In this document: positions 51,556 through 59,816 of the stretch, in pieces
How positions within the stretch are numbered: the first letter of the stretch is position 1
How the letters are laid out: every line of letters starts with the position of its first letter
Source: Rhizobium leucaenae USDA 9039
GTDB taxonomy: Bacteria > Pseudomonadota > Alphaproteobacteria > Rhizobiales > Rhizobiaceae
Length of the DNA: 64,000 nt
Assembly: GCF_000426285.1 (NCBI RefSeq)
Contig: NZ_AUFB01000006.1
Location: 1 to 64,000 of the forward strand
Reading direction: 5' to 3'
Translations under genes and position numbers: made by a program
Notes under the pieces: model-generated
Database searches by the model: none
What the model was told of the DNA's origin: nothing
What the model saw: only the letters and a program-made list of their open reading frames with translations

Positions 51556-53523
51556 ATGGCGATCGATCGCAGAAATCTGAAGGTGCTCGCCAATTTTTGC
51601 GCTGCGGCGGCCGATGCCATGGCCTTCACGCTGATGCGCACTGCGCACTCCGCCTTCGTCAAGGAAACGGAGGACTTCTCCTGCCAAGTGGTGACGCGCG
51701 AAGGGCTCGCCTTCGCAAGCCCGCGACAATTCGGAGCCCCCTGGTACAGCGGCATCGATTACCGCCCCATCCTCGACATGTTCGACGACTATGCCGAAGG
51801 CGACATCTGCATCACCAATGATCCCTATAGCGGCTTCGTCGCGACCCATTCCCCGGATATTCACATTTGGAAGCCGGTATTTCACGGCGGCGAGATCGCC
51901 TGCTTCGTCGTCGGTCACATCCACAACACCGATGTCGGGGGCGCCGTGCCTGCTTCCCTGTCGCGATCGCTCACCGAAATCGAGCAGGAGGGTCTGCGTA
52001 TTCCGCCGGTCAAGCTCGTCGAGAACGGCGTGCTGAACGATTTCGTGCTGCGCACGATCCGCGCCAATGTACGCCTGCCGGACCAGAACATCGGCGATCT
52101 CAACGCCCAGATCGCCTCGGTCAATATCGGCGAGCGCAAGCTGAAGGAGATCATTGCGCGCTTCGGCTTCGAGGATTTCATCAATGGTGTCGGCCAGATC
52201 CTCGACTATGCCGAGGAACAGACGCGCGCCATTCTCAAGCGCATACCGGACGGCGACTATTTCTTCGCGGACTACGCCGATGAGGATTCCGTCGGCGGCA
52301 AGCCTTGCCGCGTGGCGCTGACGCTGCGCATCCGCGGCGATGAGATCGAGCTTGATTATACCGGCAGCGATCCGCAATTGGGGTCGTCGCTCAACATGCC
52401 GACCGGCGGACGCGAGCGCCATCCGCTGGTGATGGTGGGTCTCACCTATGTCCTTTACACGCTCGACAATTCCCTGCTGCTGAATGCCGGAACGCTCCGG
52501 CCGGCGCGAGCGGTGCTCCCCGAAGGCAGCATCGTCAATTGTCAGCGTCCCGCCGCTGTCGGCATGCGCTCGCTGACCTGCGCCACGACCCAGATCGTAA
52601 CGGTCGGCGCCTTTGCAAAGGCGCTTCCGGAGTTGATGCCGGCTGCGTCTCCCGGCGGCAACGCGATCATGAACATCAAGACCAGCGACAGAAACGGCCG
52701 GCCGGTCATGGCCTCGATCGGCCCTGTCGGCGGCGGTGGCGGCGGGACACCGGTCGGCGACGGAAGCGACGGTGCCGGCGGCGCCACAGGTTTCCTGCGC
52801 AACACACCCATCGAGATCAGCGAGGCGGAAGTGCCGATCCGCTTTCTCCGCTACGGACTGGAAGCCGATACGGGCGCTCCGGGTCGCTATCGCGGCGGCC
52901 TGTCGGCGGTGATGGAGTTCCAGGTCTCGGCGCCGGAGACCGTGGTGACGGCCCGCAACCGCAATCGCTCGGTCATGCCCTCCTGGGGGCTCGCCGGCGG
53001 CCATGCCGGCACGATTTCGCGCTTCATCCGCAATCCCGGTAGAGAGGACGAAATTTCGCTTGGGAATACAGACATCGTGCATTGCAATCCCGGCGATGTG
53101 ATCCGTGTTATTGGTCCTGGCGCCGGCGGCTACGGTAATCCGTTTGAGCGGCCCGTTGAAACCGTCATCCGAGATGTACAGTGCGGCGCCCTCTCGACGG
53201 AAAGTGCGCGACGCGACTACGGCGTGGCGATATCGGATGGCGTGGTCGACGGCGAGGCGACGGCCGCCTTGCGGGCTGGGCGATCAGCAAAGATCGGTCC
53301 TATCACCTATGCCGTCGAGCGAATCGCCTTTGAAGCGGTGTGGACGGAGGAACGCTACGATCTGCTGACGACCTTCCTTGCGGGCGTCCCGGTCGGTTGG
53401 CGCTTCTTTTTGAAGCACAGGATCTTCGATGCGGTCGCATCGCAATCAAACAGGGCGGGCAGTGGCATGGCCGAACAGATGCGCGCCATCTTCGCCGACA
53501 TGCGCGAACGCTACGGCGTTTGA
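51556..53523 (+). CDS. hydantoinase B subunit (HyuB type)
   Basis: 655 residues, Hydantoinase_B family: 'FCAAAADAMAFTLMRTAHSAFVKETEDFSCQVVTREG', 'DICITNDPYSGFVATHSPDIHIWKPVFHGGEIACFVVGHIHNTDVGG', 'DEIELDYTGSDPQLGSSLNMP', 'GGGGGGTPVGDGSDG' and 'PGAGGYGNPFERPVETVIRDVQCGALSTESARRDYGV'. It partners HyuA in ATP-dependent ring opening. The glycine-rich stretch is a normal family feature. The LysR gene follows 48 bases later with a palindrome between. Confidence 0.92.
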   Translation: MAIDRRNLKVLANFCAAAADAMAFTLMRTAHSAFVKETEDFSCQVVTREGLAFASPRQFGAPWYSGIDYRPILDMFDDYAEGDICITNDPYSGFVATHSPDIHIWKPVFHGGEIACFVVGHIHNTDVGGAVPASLSRSLTEIEQEGLRIPPVKLVENGVLNDFVLRTIRANVRLPDQNIGDLNAQIASVNIGERKLKEIIARFGFEDFINGVGQILDYAEEQTRAILKRIPDGDYFFADYADEDSVGGKPCRVALTLRIRGDEIELDYTGSDPQLGSSLNMPTGGRERHPLVMVGLTYVLYTLDNSLLLNAGTLRPARAVLPEGSIVNCQRPAAVGMRSLTCATTQIVTVGAFAKALPELMPAASPGGNAIMNIKTSDRNGRPVMASIGPVGGGGGGTPVGDGSDGAGGATGFLRNTPIEISEAEVPIRFLRYGLEADTGAPGRYRGGLSAVMEFQVSAPETVVTARNRNRSVMPSWGLAGGHAGTISRFIRNPGREDEISLGNTDIVHCNPGDVIRVIGPGAGGYGNPFERPVETVIRDVQCGALSTESARRDYGVAISDGVVDGEATAALRAGRSAKIGPITYAVERIAFEAVWTEERYDLLTTFLAGVPVGWRFFLKHRIFDAVASQSNRAGSGMAEQMRAIFADMRERYGV

Positions 53524-53538
53524 CAGACTGCGGCGATT

Positions 53539-53557
53539 GGTTATGACTTCCATAACC
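53539..53557. promoter_or_regulatory. palindrome GGTTATG-ACTTC-CATAACC upstream of the LysR gene
   Basis: A 7-base inverted repeat with a 5-base spacer 14 bases before the LysR start. The half-sites match the palindrome upstream of hyuA (49415-49433), suggesting autoregulation and control of hyuAB by the same protein. Confidence 0.5.
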
Positions 53558-53571
53558 CAACGGCGGACCTT

Positions 53572-54444
53572 ATGAATGCACGCCAGCTAGAAATCTTCCG
53601 CGCGATCATGCGCGACGGTACGCTGACCGCGGCTGCGAATTCGCTCGGGATTTCACAGCCGGCAGCCAGCAAGTTTCTCCATCATCTGGAAAGTCAGCTC
53701 GGCTATCAGCTATTCGATCGCATCGGCGGGCGTCTCGTGCCGACCATGGAGGCCAACCTGCTGTTTGCGGATGCCGACCGGGTCTTTCGCGAAATCGAGG
53801 CACTGAAGTCATTGGCGCGGGACATCGGCGCGCAGAAGATCGGCCTGTTGCGGCTCGGTATCAGCCTGGCAGTCACCTATTCAGTGCTTCCCAAGGCGCT
53901 CCTGCGTTTTCGTACGAAGCATCCGGAAGTGAAGGTTCACCTCCATGCCCTGCCGAAGCGCGAGATCGCTGAGGCTCTGCTTCTCGGCGACATCGACCTC
54001 GCCGTCACATTGTCCGTGATCGAAGCCCCGACCGTTCGCAGCGAAATCCTCAGCGATGTCCCGATCGTCGCGGTGATGCGGGCCGATGATCCCTTGGCGT
54101 CAAAGGAAACGATTGGCCCTTCCGATCTCGATGGTTTGCCGCTGATCTCCTACGGCGCCCATGCGGAAATCGGCGCAGCGATGGATGCGGCCTTCGCAAG
54201 CTGCGGTCGGCAGCGCGAGGTTGCCATTCAGATTGCCTCCTCGGTGGGCGCGGTGCCGTTGGTGCGGGAAGGTCTCGGCATCGCCCTGGTAGACGGACTC
54301 GTTGCGTGGCATGGCTTCGAGGGTCTAGTTGCCCGCCCCTTCGAACCGCAAATCGCCATGCAAATGGTGGCGGCGACCAATGACGCCCGGCCCGCCTCGC
54401 GATTTGTGCGACCCTTCCTCGCCACGCTGCGTGATGTTCTCTGA
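53572..54444 (+). CDS. LysR family transcriptional regulator
   Basis: 290 residues. The N-terminal HTH 'MNARQLEIFRAIMRDGTLTAAANSLGISQPAASKFLHHLESQLGYQLFDRIGGRLVPTMEA' is followed by the inducer-binding domain ('GLLRLGISLAVTYSVLPKALLRFRTKHPEVKVHLHALPKREIAEALLLGDIDLAVTLS'). It sits between hyuB and the aldehyde dehydrogenase operon on the same strand. Two shared palindromes suggest it controls hyuAB and itself; it may also control the downstream genes. Confidence 0.9.
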   Translation: MNARQLEIFRAIMRDGTLTAAANSLGISQPAASKFLHHLESQLGYQLFDRIGGRLVPTMEANLLFADADRVFREIEALKSLARDIGAQKIGLLRLGISLAVTYSVLPKALLRFRTKHPEVKVHLHALPKREIAEALLLGDIDLAVTLSVIEAPTVRSEILSDVPIVAVMRADDPLASKETIGPSDLDGLPLISYGAHAEIGAAMDAAFASCGRQREVAIQIASSVGAVPLVREGLGIALVDGLVAWHGFEGLVARPFEPQIAMQMVAATNDARPASRFVRPFLATLRDVL

Positions 54445-54570
54445 ACCGCCGAATCTTGCGCTGAAACACCGAGCGCAAACGGGATATTCCGTCGCGATAG
54501 CGAAAGCACTCAATCGAAACTGCCAGGGTGCAGCCGATAGACTTGCCTTACCCGGCGGTAAGGAGCAACC

Positions 54571-56034
54571 ATGACCCTTAGTTTCGACCCAGATTCGCTC
54601 GATCTCCCAGACGGACATTTCATCGATGGCCATTATGTCGCCGCCAGCGGCGGCATGACCGTGCATCGTCCGTCTGACGGCGTTGCTTTCGCGGAATGTC
54701 CGGTTGCCGGAAAGGATATGGTCGACCGGGCCGTCGAGGCCGCGAACCGGGCCCTGAAAACGAGCGGCTGGTCTTCGCTCCGGCCGCGCGAGCGAACGAA
54801 GGCGCTGGTTCGCTGGGCCGATCTCATGGAAGAAGAGGCCGTGACGCTCGCGCGTCTGGAAGCCGTGTCCTCGACCCGCCCGATCGGGCAACTCATCGCT
54901 GGCGACATCGCCATCACCGCCGAACAGATCCGCTTCTTCGCCGAATTCGCCGACAAGGAAGGCAGCGATCTGGTGCCGACCGATGACCATAGCCTCGGCA
55001 TGATCATGAGCGAACCCTATGGTGTCGTCGGCGCGATCACCCCCTGGAACTTCCCGATCTCCATGGCCGGCTGGAAGCTAGGCCCAGCATTGGCGGCGGG
55101 TAACGCCGTGGTGCTGAAGCCCTCCGAGATGACGCCGTTTTCGACGCTCTACATGGCGGAGTTGTCGGTGCGCGCCGGCATTCCGGCCGGCCTGATCAAC
55201 ATCGTTCTTGGCGACGGCCCAACCACCGGCGCGGCGATCACCGGCCATCCCGGTATCGGCAAGATCAGCTTCACCGGTTCGACATCGGCCGGTTCCGCGA
55301 TCATGGAGAATATCGCCCGCACCGGCGTCAAACCGATGACCCTGGAACTCGGCGGCAAGAGCCCGCAAGTTGTCTTTGCCGACGCAGATCTCGATCTCGC
55401 CGGCGAAGCGATTGCCCGCAACGTGCTTGCCAATGCCGGCCAGGCCTGTGTCGCTGGTTCGCGGCTAATTGCCGAGCGCTCGATTGCCGAAGCTCTCAGC
55501 GAGGCGATCCTCAGGCATATGCATCAGATCAAACCGGGTCCCACCTGGGATGAGACCAGCCAATATTCGCCTATCATCTCGGAGCGCCAGATCGGGCGGA
55601 TCGGCAGCATCGTTCAAGCGGCGATCGACGCCGGCGCGGAATGCATGACGGGTGGCTCAAGGCTTGAGCGGTCCGGCTATTTCTATGCCCCGACGCTTCT
55701 TGCCGGGGTCGATCAGACCTCGCCGGCGGTCACCGAAGAGATTTTCGGGCCGGTGTTGACGCTGCAAACCTTCGAGACAGAGGAAGAAGCGCTCCAGCTT
55801 GCCGATCATCCAACCTATGGACTTGCGGCAGGGCTCTTCACGCGCGATCTTTCCCGAGCCGTTCGCATGACTCGCCGTCTCCAGGCCGGGACCGTCTGGG
55901 TCAACCGTTATGGCCGTTCCCGCGACCATATTCTGCCGACCGGCGGCTATAAAAGTTCCGGCATCGGCAAGGATCTCGGTCGGGACGCCTATCTCGCCAA
56001 TCGCCGCAGCAAATCCGTGCTGATCAACATCTGA
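54571..56034 (+). CDS. NAD-dependent aldehyde dehydrogenase
   Basis: 487 residues, ALDH superfamily: 'GVVGAITPWNFPISMAGWKLGPALAAGNAVVLKPSEMTPFSTLYMAEL', 'KISFTGSTSAGSAIMEN', general base Glu in 'MTLELGGKSPQVVFADADL' and nucleophile Cys in 'NAGQACVAGSRLI', with 'EEIFGPVLTLQTFE'. It resembles betaine/gamma-aminobutyraldehyde/vanillin-type ALDHs. AAGGAG lies 5 bases before the ATG. It is the first of three dehydrogenase genes in a row and probably oxidises an aldehyde made by the amine oxidases nearby. Confidence 0.9.
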   Translation: MTLSFDPDSLDLPDGHFIDGHYVAASGGMTVHRPSDGVAFAECPVAGKDMVDRAVEAANRALKTSGWSSLRPRERTKALVRWADLMEEEAVTLARLEAVSSTRPIGQLIAGDIAITAEQIRFFAEFADKEGSDLVPTDDHSLGMIMSEPYGVVGAITPWNFPISMAGWKLGPALAAGNAVVLKPSEMTPFSTLYMAELSVRAGIPAGLINIVLGDGPTTGAAITGHPGIGKISFTGSTSAGSAIMENIARTGVKPMTLELGGKSPQVVFADADLDLAGEAIARNVLANAGQACVAGSRLIAERSIAEALSEAILRHMHQIKPGPTWDETSQYSPIISERQIGRIGSIVQAAIDAGAECMTGGSRLERSGYFYAPTLLAGVDQTSPAVTEEIFGPVLTLQTFETEEEALQLADHPTYGLAAGLFTRDLSRAVRMTRRLQAGTVWVNRYGRSRDHILPTGGYKSSGIGKDLGRDAYLANRRSKSVLINI

Positions 56035-56043
56035 GGAGCCGAC

Positions 56044-57087
56044 ATGAAGACCTATAGGATTGCTCTCATACCCGGCGACGGCATCGGCAAGGACGTCACT
56101 GCCGCTGCGTGGCAGGTATTGGAAAAAGTGGCGGGAAAGACGGGCTTCAAGTTGGAGCCGACCAGCTTTCCCTGGTCCTGTGCCTATTTCAAGGAAACGG
56201 GCGCAATGATGCCGGCCGACGGCATTGCGACCCTGCGCGGCTTCGACGCCATCCTCCTTGGCGCCGTCGGCTGGCCGGCCGAAGTGCCCGATTCCGTTTC
56301 GCTCCACGGCCTGCTTCTGCCGATCCGCAAGGCCTTCGAGCAGTATGCCAATATCCGCCCGCACCGGCTGCTGCCGGGCGTCGAAGGGCCGTTGAAGGCG
56401 CAAGAATTTGATATTCTCTGCATTCGCGAGAATACCGAGGGCGAATATTCCGGCGCAGGCGGACGCGTGCATCAGGGCACGGCAAACGAGGTCGCGGTCG
56501 AGACCTCGATCTTCACAAGAGCAGGTGTGGAACGCATCCTGCGCTTCGGCTTCGAACAGGCCCGGGCGCGCCGCGGGAAGCTTGCCTCCGTCACCAAGTC
56601 GAACGCGCAGAAATATTCGATGGTATTCTGGGATGAGATCACCGCGCGCCTCGCGGCCGATTATCCCGACGTCACCGTCACGAGCTATCATATCGACGCG
56701 ATGGCGGCACGCATGGTCATGGCGCCGGAAAGCCTTGACGTCATCGTCGCCTCCAACCTCTTCGGCGATATCCTGACTGATCTCGGAGCCGCCATCCAGG
56801 GCGGACTCGGCTTTGCCGCCTCCGCCAATCTCAACCCGAACCGCACCGCGCCGTCGATGTTCGAACCGGTGCACGGCTCCGCGCCCGATATTGCCCACCT
56901 CGGCATCGCCAATCCGATCGCGGCAATCTGGTCAGCCGCCATGATGCTGGAGCATCTCGGCGAAAAGACCGCTGCTGATGCGATCATGCACGCCATCGCC
57001 GCGGCAACCGAGACCGGTATCGGCACGGTTCCCGGCAAAGATAAGACCGACACCATCACCAATGCCGTGCTGAACGCACTCGCCTGA
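56044..57087 (+). CDS. isocitrate/isopropylmalate-family dehydrogenase (tartrate/D-malate type)
   Basis: 347 residues: 'IALIPGDGIGKDVTAAAWQVLEKV', 'LLPIRKAFEQYANIRPHRLLPGVEGPL', 'DILCIRENTEGEYSGAGGRVHQGTANEVAVETSIFTRAGVERILRFGFEQARARRGKLASVTKSNAQK', 'VIVASNLFGDILTDLGAAIQGGLGFAASANLNP'. The Arg, Lys and Asp metal residues are present. The spacing and the R-P-H-R motif favour tartrate dehydrogenase/D-malate dehydrogenase, which oxidatively decarboxylate 2-hydroxyacids using NAD and a metal. It lies 9 bases after the aldehyde dehydrogenase gene. Confidence 0.88.
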   Translation: MKTYRIALIPGDGIGKDVTAAAWQVLEKVAGKTGFKLEPTSFPWSCAYFKETGAMMPADGIATLRGFDAILLGAVGWPAEVPDSVSLHGLLLPIRKAFEQYANIRPHRLLPGVEGPLKAQEFDILCIRENTEGEYSGAGGRVHQGTANEVAVETSIFTRAGVERILRFGFEQARARRGKLASVTKSNAQKYSMVFWDEITARLAADYPDVTVTSYHIDAMAARMVMAPESLDVIVASNLFGDILTDLGAAIQGGLGFAASANLNPNRTAPSMFEPVHGSAPDIAHLGIANPIAAIWSAAMMLEHLGEKTAADAIMHAIAAATETGIGTVPGKDKTDTITNAVLNALA

Positions 57088-57107
57088 ACGACAAGGAAAT
57101 GACAACA

Positions 57108-58565
57108 ATGATCGACCTCAAGGACCAGAGCCTATTTCGCCAGCAGGGCTTGATCGATGGACTCTGGCGCACTGCCGCCTCCGGCAAGACCGTCGACGTC
57201 ATCGATCCGGCGACGCAGGCGGTGATGGGCACGGTTCCCGACATGGACGGGACGGAGACCCGCGCCGCGATCGAAGCCGCCAGCGCCGCTTTCCCGGCCT
57301 GGCGGGCGAAGACCCATGCCGAGCGGGCGCAACTGCTGGAAGCCTGGCATGATCTGATGACCGAACATTGCGATGATCTCGCCCTGATCCTGACCACTGA
57401 GCAGGGAAAGCCGCTGGCCGAGGCGCGGGGAGAAATCCGCTACGGCGCCTCCTTCGTCAAATGGTTTGCCGAAGAGGCGCGCCGCATCGGCGGCACGACG
57501 ATCCCCTCGCCCACCCGCGACCGACGCATCGTTGTGCTCAAGGAACCGGTCGGCGTCTGCGGCATCATCACACCCTGGAACTTCCCCAACGCGATGATCA
57601 CCCGCAAGGTGGCGCCGGCGCTCGCAGCCGGCTGCACGGTCGTCATCAAGCCATCCGACTTTACCCCCTATTCGGCGCTGGCGCTTGGCGTTCTTGCTGA
57701 ACGGGCTGGCATTCCCGCGGGCGTCATCAACATCGTGACCGGCCTGCCGACCGAGATCGGCAACGAGCTGCTGCGAAACGAAACGGTCCGCAAGATCTCG
57801 TTCACCGGCTCGACCCGGGTCGGCGCGCTCCTGATGCGCGGCGCGGCTGATAGCATCAAGCGGCTCAGCCTCGAACTCGGCGGCAACGCGCCTTTCATTG
57901 TCTTTGATGATGCTGATCTCGATCTCGCCGTCGAAGGCGCCATCGCCTCCAAATTCCGCAATGGCGGTCAGACCTGCGTCTGCTCCAACCGCATCCTGGT
58001 GCAGGATAAGGTCCACGATGCCTTTGCCGCAAAACTCGCTGCCCGCGTTTCCGCCATGAAGGTCGGGCCCGGCACAGAGGCTGGCGTCGATATCGGCCCG
58101 ATGATCAATGCCGCCGCCATCGAAAAGATCGAGCGCCATGTCACTGACGCCGTCGAAAAGGGCGCGACGATCGTTGCGAAAGCTTCGAACCTCCCTGAAG
58201 GCCGGCAATATGCCGCTCCCATCGTCCTCTCGGGCGCAACCACCGACATGCTTCTTGCGAGCGAAGAGACCTTCGGGCCTGTCGCACCGCTCTTCCGCTT
58301 CAAGACCGACGAGGAAGCGATCGCCATCGCCAACGGCACACCCTTCGGGCTAGCAGCTTATTTCTATACCGGAAGCCTCAAGCGCTCCTGGGCCGTCGGC
58401 GAAGCCTTGGAATTCGGCATGGTGGGGCTGAACACCGGCGCGATCTCGACCGAAGTTGCTCCCTTCGGCGGCGTCAAGCAATCCGGGCTCGGCCGTGAAG
58501 GGTCCCAACATGGCATCGAGGAATATCTCGAACTGAAGACCTTCCACATCGGCGGGCTCGCCTGA
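57108..58565 (+). CDS. gabD: succinate-semialdehyde dehydrogenase (GabD type)
   Basis: 485 residues. ALDH motifs of the GabD branch: 'CGIITPWNFPNAMITRKVAPALAAGCTVVIKPSDFTPYSALALGVLAERAGIPAGVINIVTG', 'KISFTGSTRVGALLM', 'LSLELGGNAPFIVFDDADLDLA', Cys in 'FRNGGQTCVCSNRILVQ' and 'EVAPFGGVKQSGLGREGSQHGIEEYLELK'. It oxidises succinate semialdehyde to succinate with NAD(P), ending GABA or related amine catabolism. AAGGAA lies 9 bases before the ATG at 57108, preferred to an ATG at 57099 that abuts it. Confidence 0.9.
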   Translation: MIDLKDQSLFRQQGLIDGLWRTAASGKTVDVIDPATQAVMGTVPDMDGTETRAAIEAASAAFPAWRAKTHAERAQLLEAWHDLMTEHCDDLALILTTEQGKPLAEARGEIRYGASFVKWFAEEARRIGGTTIPSPTRDRRIVVLKEPVGVCGIITPWNFPNAMITRKVAPALAAGCTVVIKPSDFTPYSALALGVLAERAGIPAGVINIVTGLPTEIGNELLRNETVRKISFTGSTRVGALLMRGAADSIKRLSLELGGNAPFIVFDDADLDLAVEGAIASKFRNGGQTCVCSNRILVQDKVHDAFAAKLAARVSAMKVGPGTEAGVDIGPMINAAAIEKIERHVTDAVEKGATIVAKASNLPEGRQYAAPIVLSGATTDMLLASEETFGPVAPLFRFKTDEEAIAIANGTPFGLAAYFYTGSLKRSWAVGEALEFGMVGLNTGAISTEVAPFGGVKQSGLGREGSQHGIEEYLELKTFHIGGLA

Positions 58566-58572
58566 GCCTGCC

Positions 58573-58601
58573 AAAAAAGGGCGTGCCGAAAGGGGCGCCC
58601 T
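58573..58601 (-). terminator. intrinsic terminator of the TetR gene
   Basis: On the minus strand, AGGGCG (complement of 58596-58601) pairs with CGCCCT (complement of 58578-58583), and TTTTTT (complement of 58573-58578) follows. It lies about 50 bases after the TetR stop and could also slow plus-strand transcripts from gabD. Confidence 0.6.
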
Positions 58602-58650
58602 ACCGACATGCAGCGCGGACATCGTGACGGCTTTCCTGCCCGAACGGGAT

Positions 58651-59244
58651 TCACGCGGGCTTCATGAGAAGACCCGCAGCCAAGGCATGGAAGGTCTCGA
58701 TAGCCTTTGGCAGCACATGCTTCGGATCGTCACTGGCTGCGACCCAAAGAGCGGCATTGAGCGCAGCGCCGCTAAGAAGCCGAGCGGCCGCCTCCGCGTC
58801 GAGAGGCTTGAAAACCTCTTTGGCGATAAGACGCTCTACCGTCCGCTTGGTTTCCAGAAAGCAACTGCTCTGGCTGGGCCATCTTGATGGATCGCCCAGC
58901 ACGGCCGGTCCGTCGAGCAGAACGATGCGTTGAACTTCCGGAACCAGCGCCATCTCGATATAGGCGGCGCCTTCGGCAAGCAGACCCTTCCAATCGTCAC
59001 CCTCCCGTGCGCCGATCTCTTGGGCCTGCGATGCCATTTCCGAGTCGATCTGATCGACAACTGCCGCGAGAAGTCCACGCTTGTCGCCGAAATTGTGATA
59101 GAGCGCCCCACGCGTCAGGCCGACTTCGGCTGTCAGCTCGTCCATCGAAGCAGCCGAATACCCTTTTTCAGCAAAGGCCTTTCGCGCCGCCGCGATCAGT
59201 TTGGCACGGTTCTCCTCCATCGTATCGATACGTCGTTTCGCCAT
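58651..59244 (-). CDS. TetR family transcriptional regulator
   Basis: 197 residues. The HTH 'NRAKLIAAARKAFAEKGYSAASMDELTAEVGLTRGALYHNFGDKRGLLAAVVDQI' lies at about 11-66; the ligand domain follows, with a C-terminal TetR_C_33-like part ('GAAYIEMALVPEVQRIVLLDGPAVLGDPSRW'). Three operator-like palindromes lie between it and the divergent RidA gene. The start at 59244 is preferred over an upstream frame that runs through those sites. It should repress ridA and itself; ligand unknown. Confidence 0.88.
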   Translation of the reverse strand: MAKRRIDTMEENRAKLIAAARKAFAEKGYSAASMDELTAEVGLTRGALYHNFGDKRGLLAAVVDQIDSEMASQAQEIGAREGDDWKGLLAEGAAYIEMALVPEVQRIVLLDGPAVLGDPSRWPSQSSCFLETKRTVERLIAKEVFKPLDAEAAARLLSGAALNAALWVAASDDPKHVLPKAIETFHALAAGLLMKPA

Positions 59245-59259
59245 TCTGCCCTCAATTTC

Positions 59260-59327
59260 ATATACATCGCGTATGTAGACTTGACATACGGTGCGTATGT
59301 CGGCTATTTCACATACGCACCGTATAT
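59260..59327. promoter_or_regulatory. three TetR-type operator palindromes in the tetR-ridA divergent promoter
   Basis: The best site is GACATACGGTGCGTATGTC (59283-59301, perfect 8-base arms). A second, ACATACGCACCGTATAT, is at 59311-59327 with one mismatch. A third, weaker, has the half-site CGTATGT at 59270-59276. Centres are about 24 and 27 bases apart. They lie between the starts of the divergent TetR and RidA genes, so one repressor could control both. Confidence 0.7.
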
Positions 59328-59402
59328 CAGACACGGAAGCGTGTGAAGCGGATTACATTGCGCTCATTCGCTGTCGCCACGACAATGACAAAAGGATGGA
59401 GA

Positions 59403-59801
59403 ATGACCAAACGCGAAGCAATTTTTCCCGCCGGCAGGCATGCGCTATACGAGGAACACGGCTATTCGGCCGCCATTCGCTCCGGCGACCTCCTGTTCGT
59501 GTCAGGGCAAGTCGGCAGCCGCCCCGACGGAACACCGGAACCTGATTTCGGGCATCAGGTCCGTTTGGCTTTCGAAAACCTCAAGGCGACGCTGGACGCG
59601 GCGGGGTGCACGTTCGATGATATCGTGGACATAACGACGTTCCACACAGACCCGGAAAACCAGTTCGCAACAATCATGGCCGTCAAGCAGGAGATTTTCA
59701 GCAGTCCGCCTTATCCGAACTGGACGGCCGTCGGCGTGAATTGGCTCGCCGGCTTCGACTTCGAGATCAAGGTCATCGCCCGCATCCCTTCGAAGGCATG
59801 A
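59403..59801 (+). CDS. RidA family protein
   Basis: 132 residues: 'IRSGDLLFVSGQVGSRPDGTPEPDFGHQVRLAFENLKATLDAAGCTFDDIVDITTFHTDP' and 'PPYPNWTAVGVNWLAGFDFEIKVIARIPSKA', with the conserved Arg near the end. RidA proteins hydrolyse reactive enamine/imine intermediates to oxoacids and ammonia, protecting PLP enzymes; some have specific catabolic roles. AAGGA lies 7 bases before the ATG. It diverges from tetR and converges with the PuuB-type oxidase, whose imine products would need such an enzyme. Confidence 0.88.
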   Translation: MTKREAIFPAGRHALYEEHGYSAAIRSGDLLFVSGQVGSRPDGTPEPDFGHQVRLAFENLKATLDAAGCTFDDIVDITTFHTDPENQFATIMAVKQEIFSSPPYPNWTAVGVNWLAGFDFEIKVIARIPSKA

Positions 59802-59816
59802 TCCTCGAAAGCTTGG

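Noticed and set aside
51535..53082. Minus-strand frame of 515 codons opposite hyuB
   Set aside because: Same reason: no domain and biased composition, while the plus strand encodes a full HyuB.
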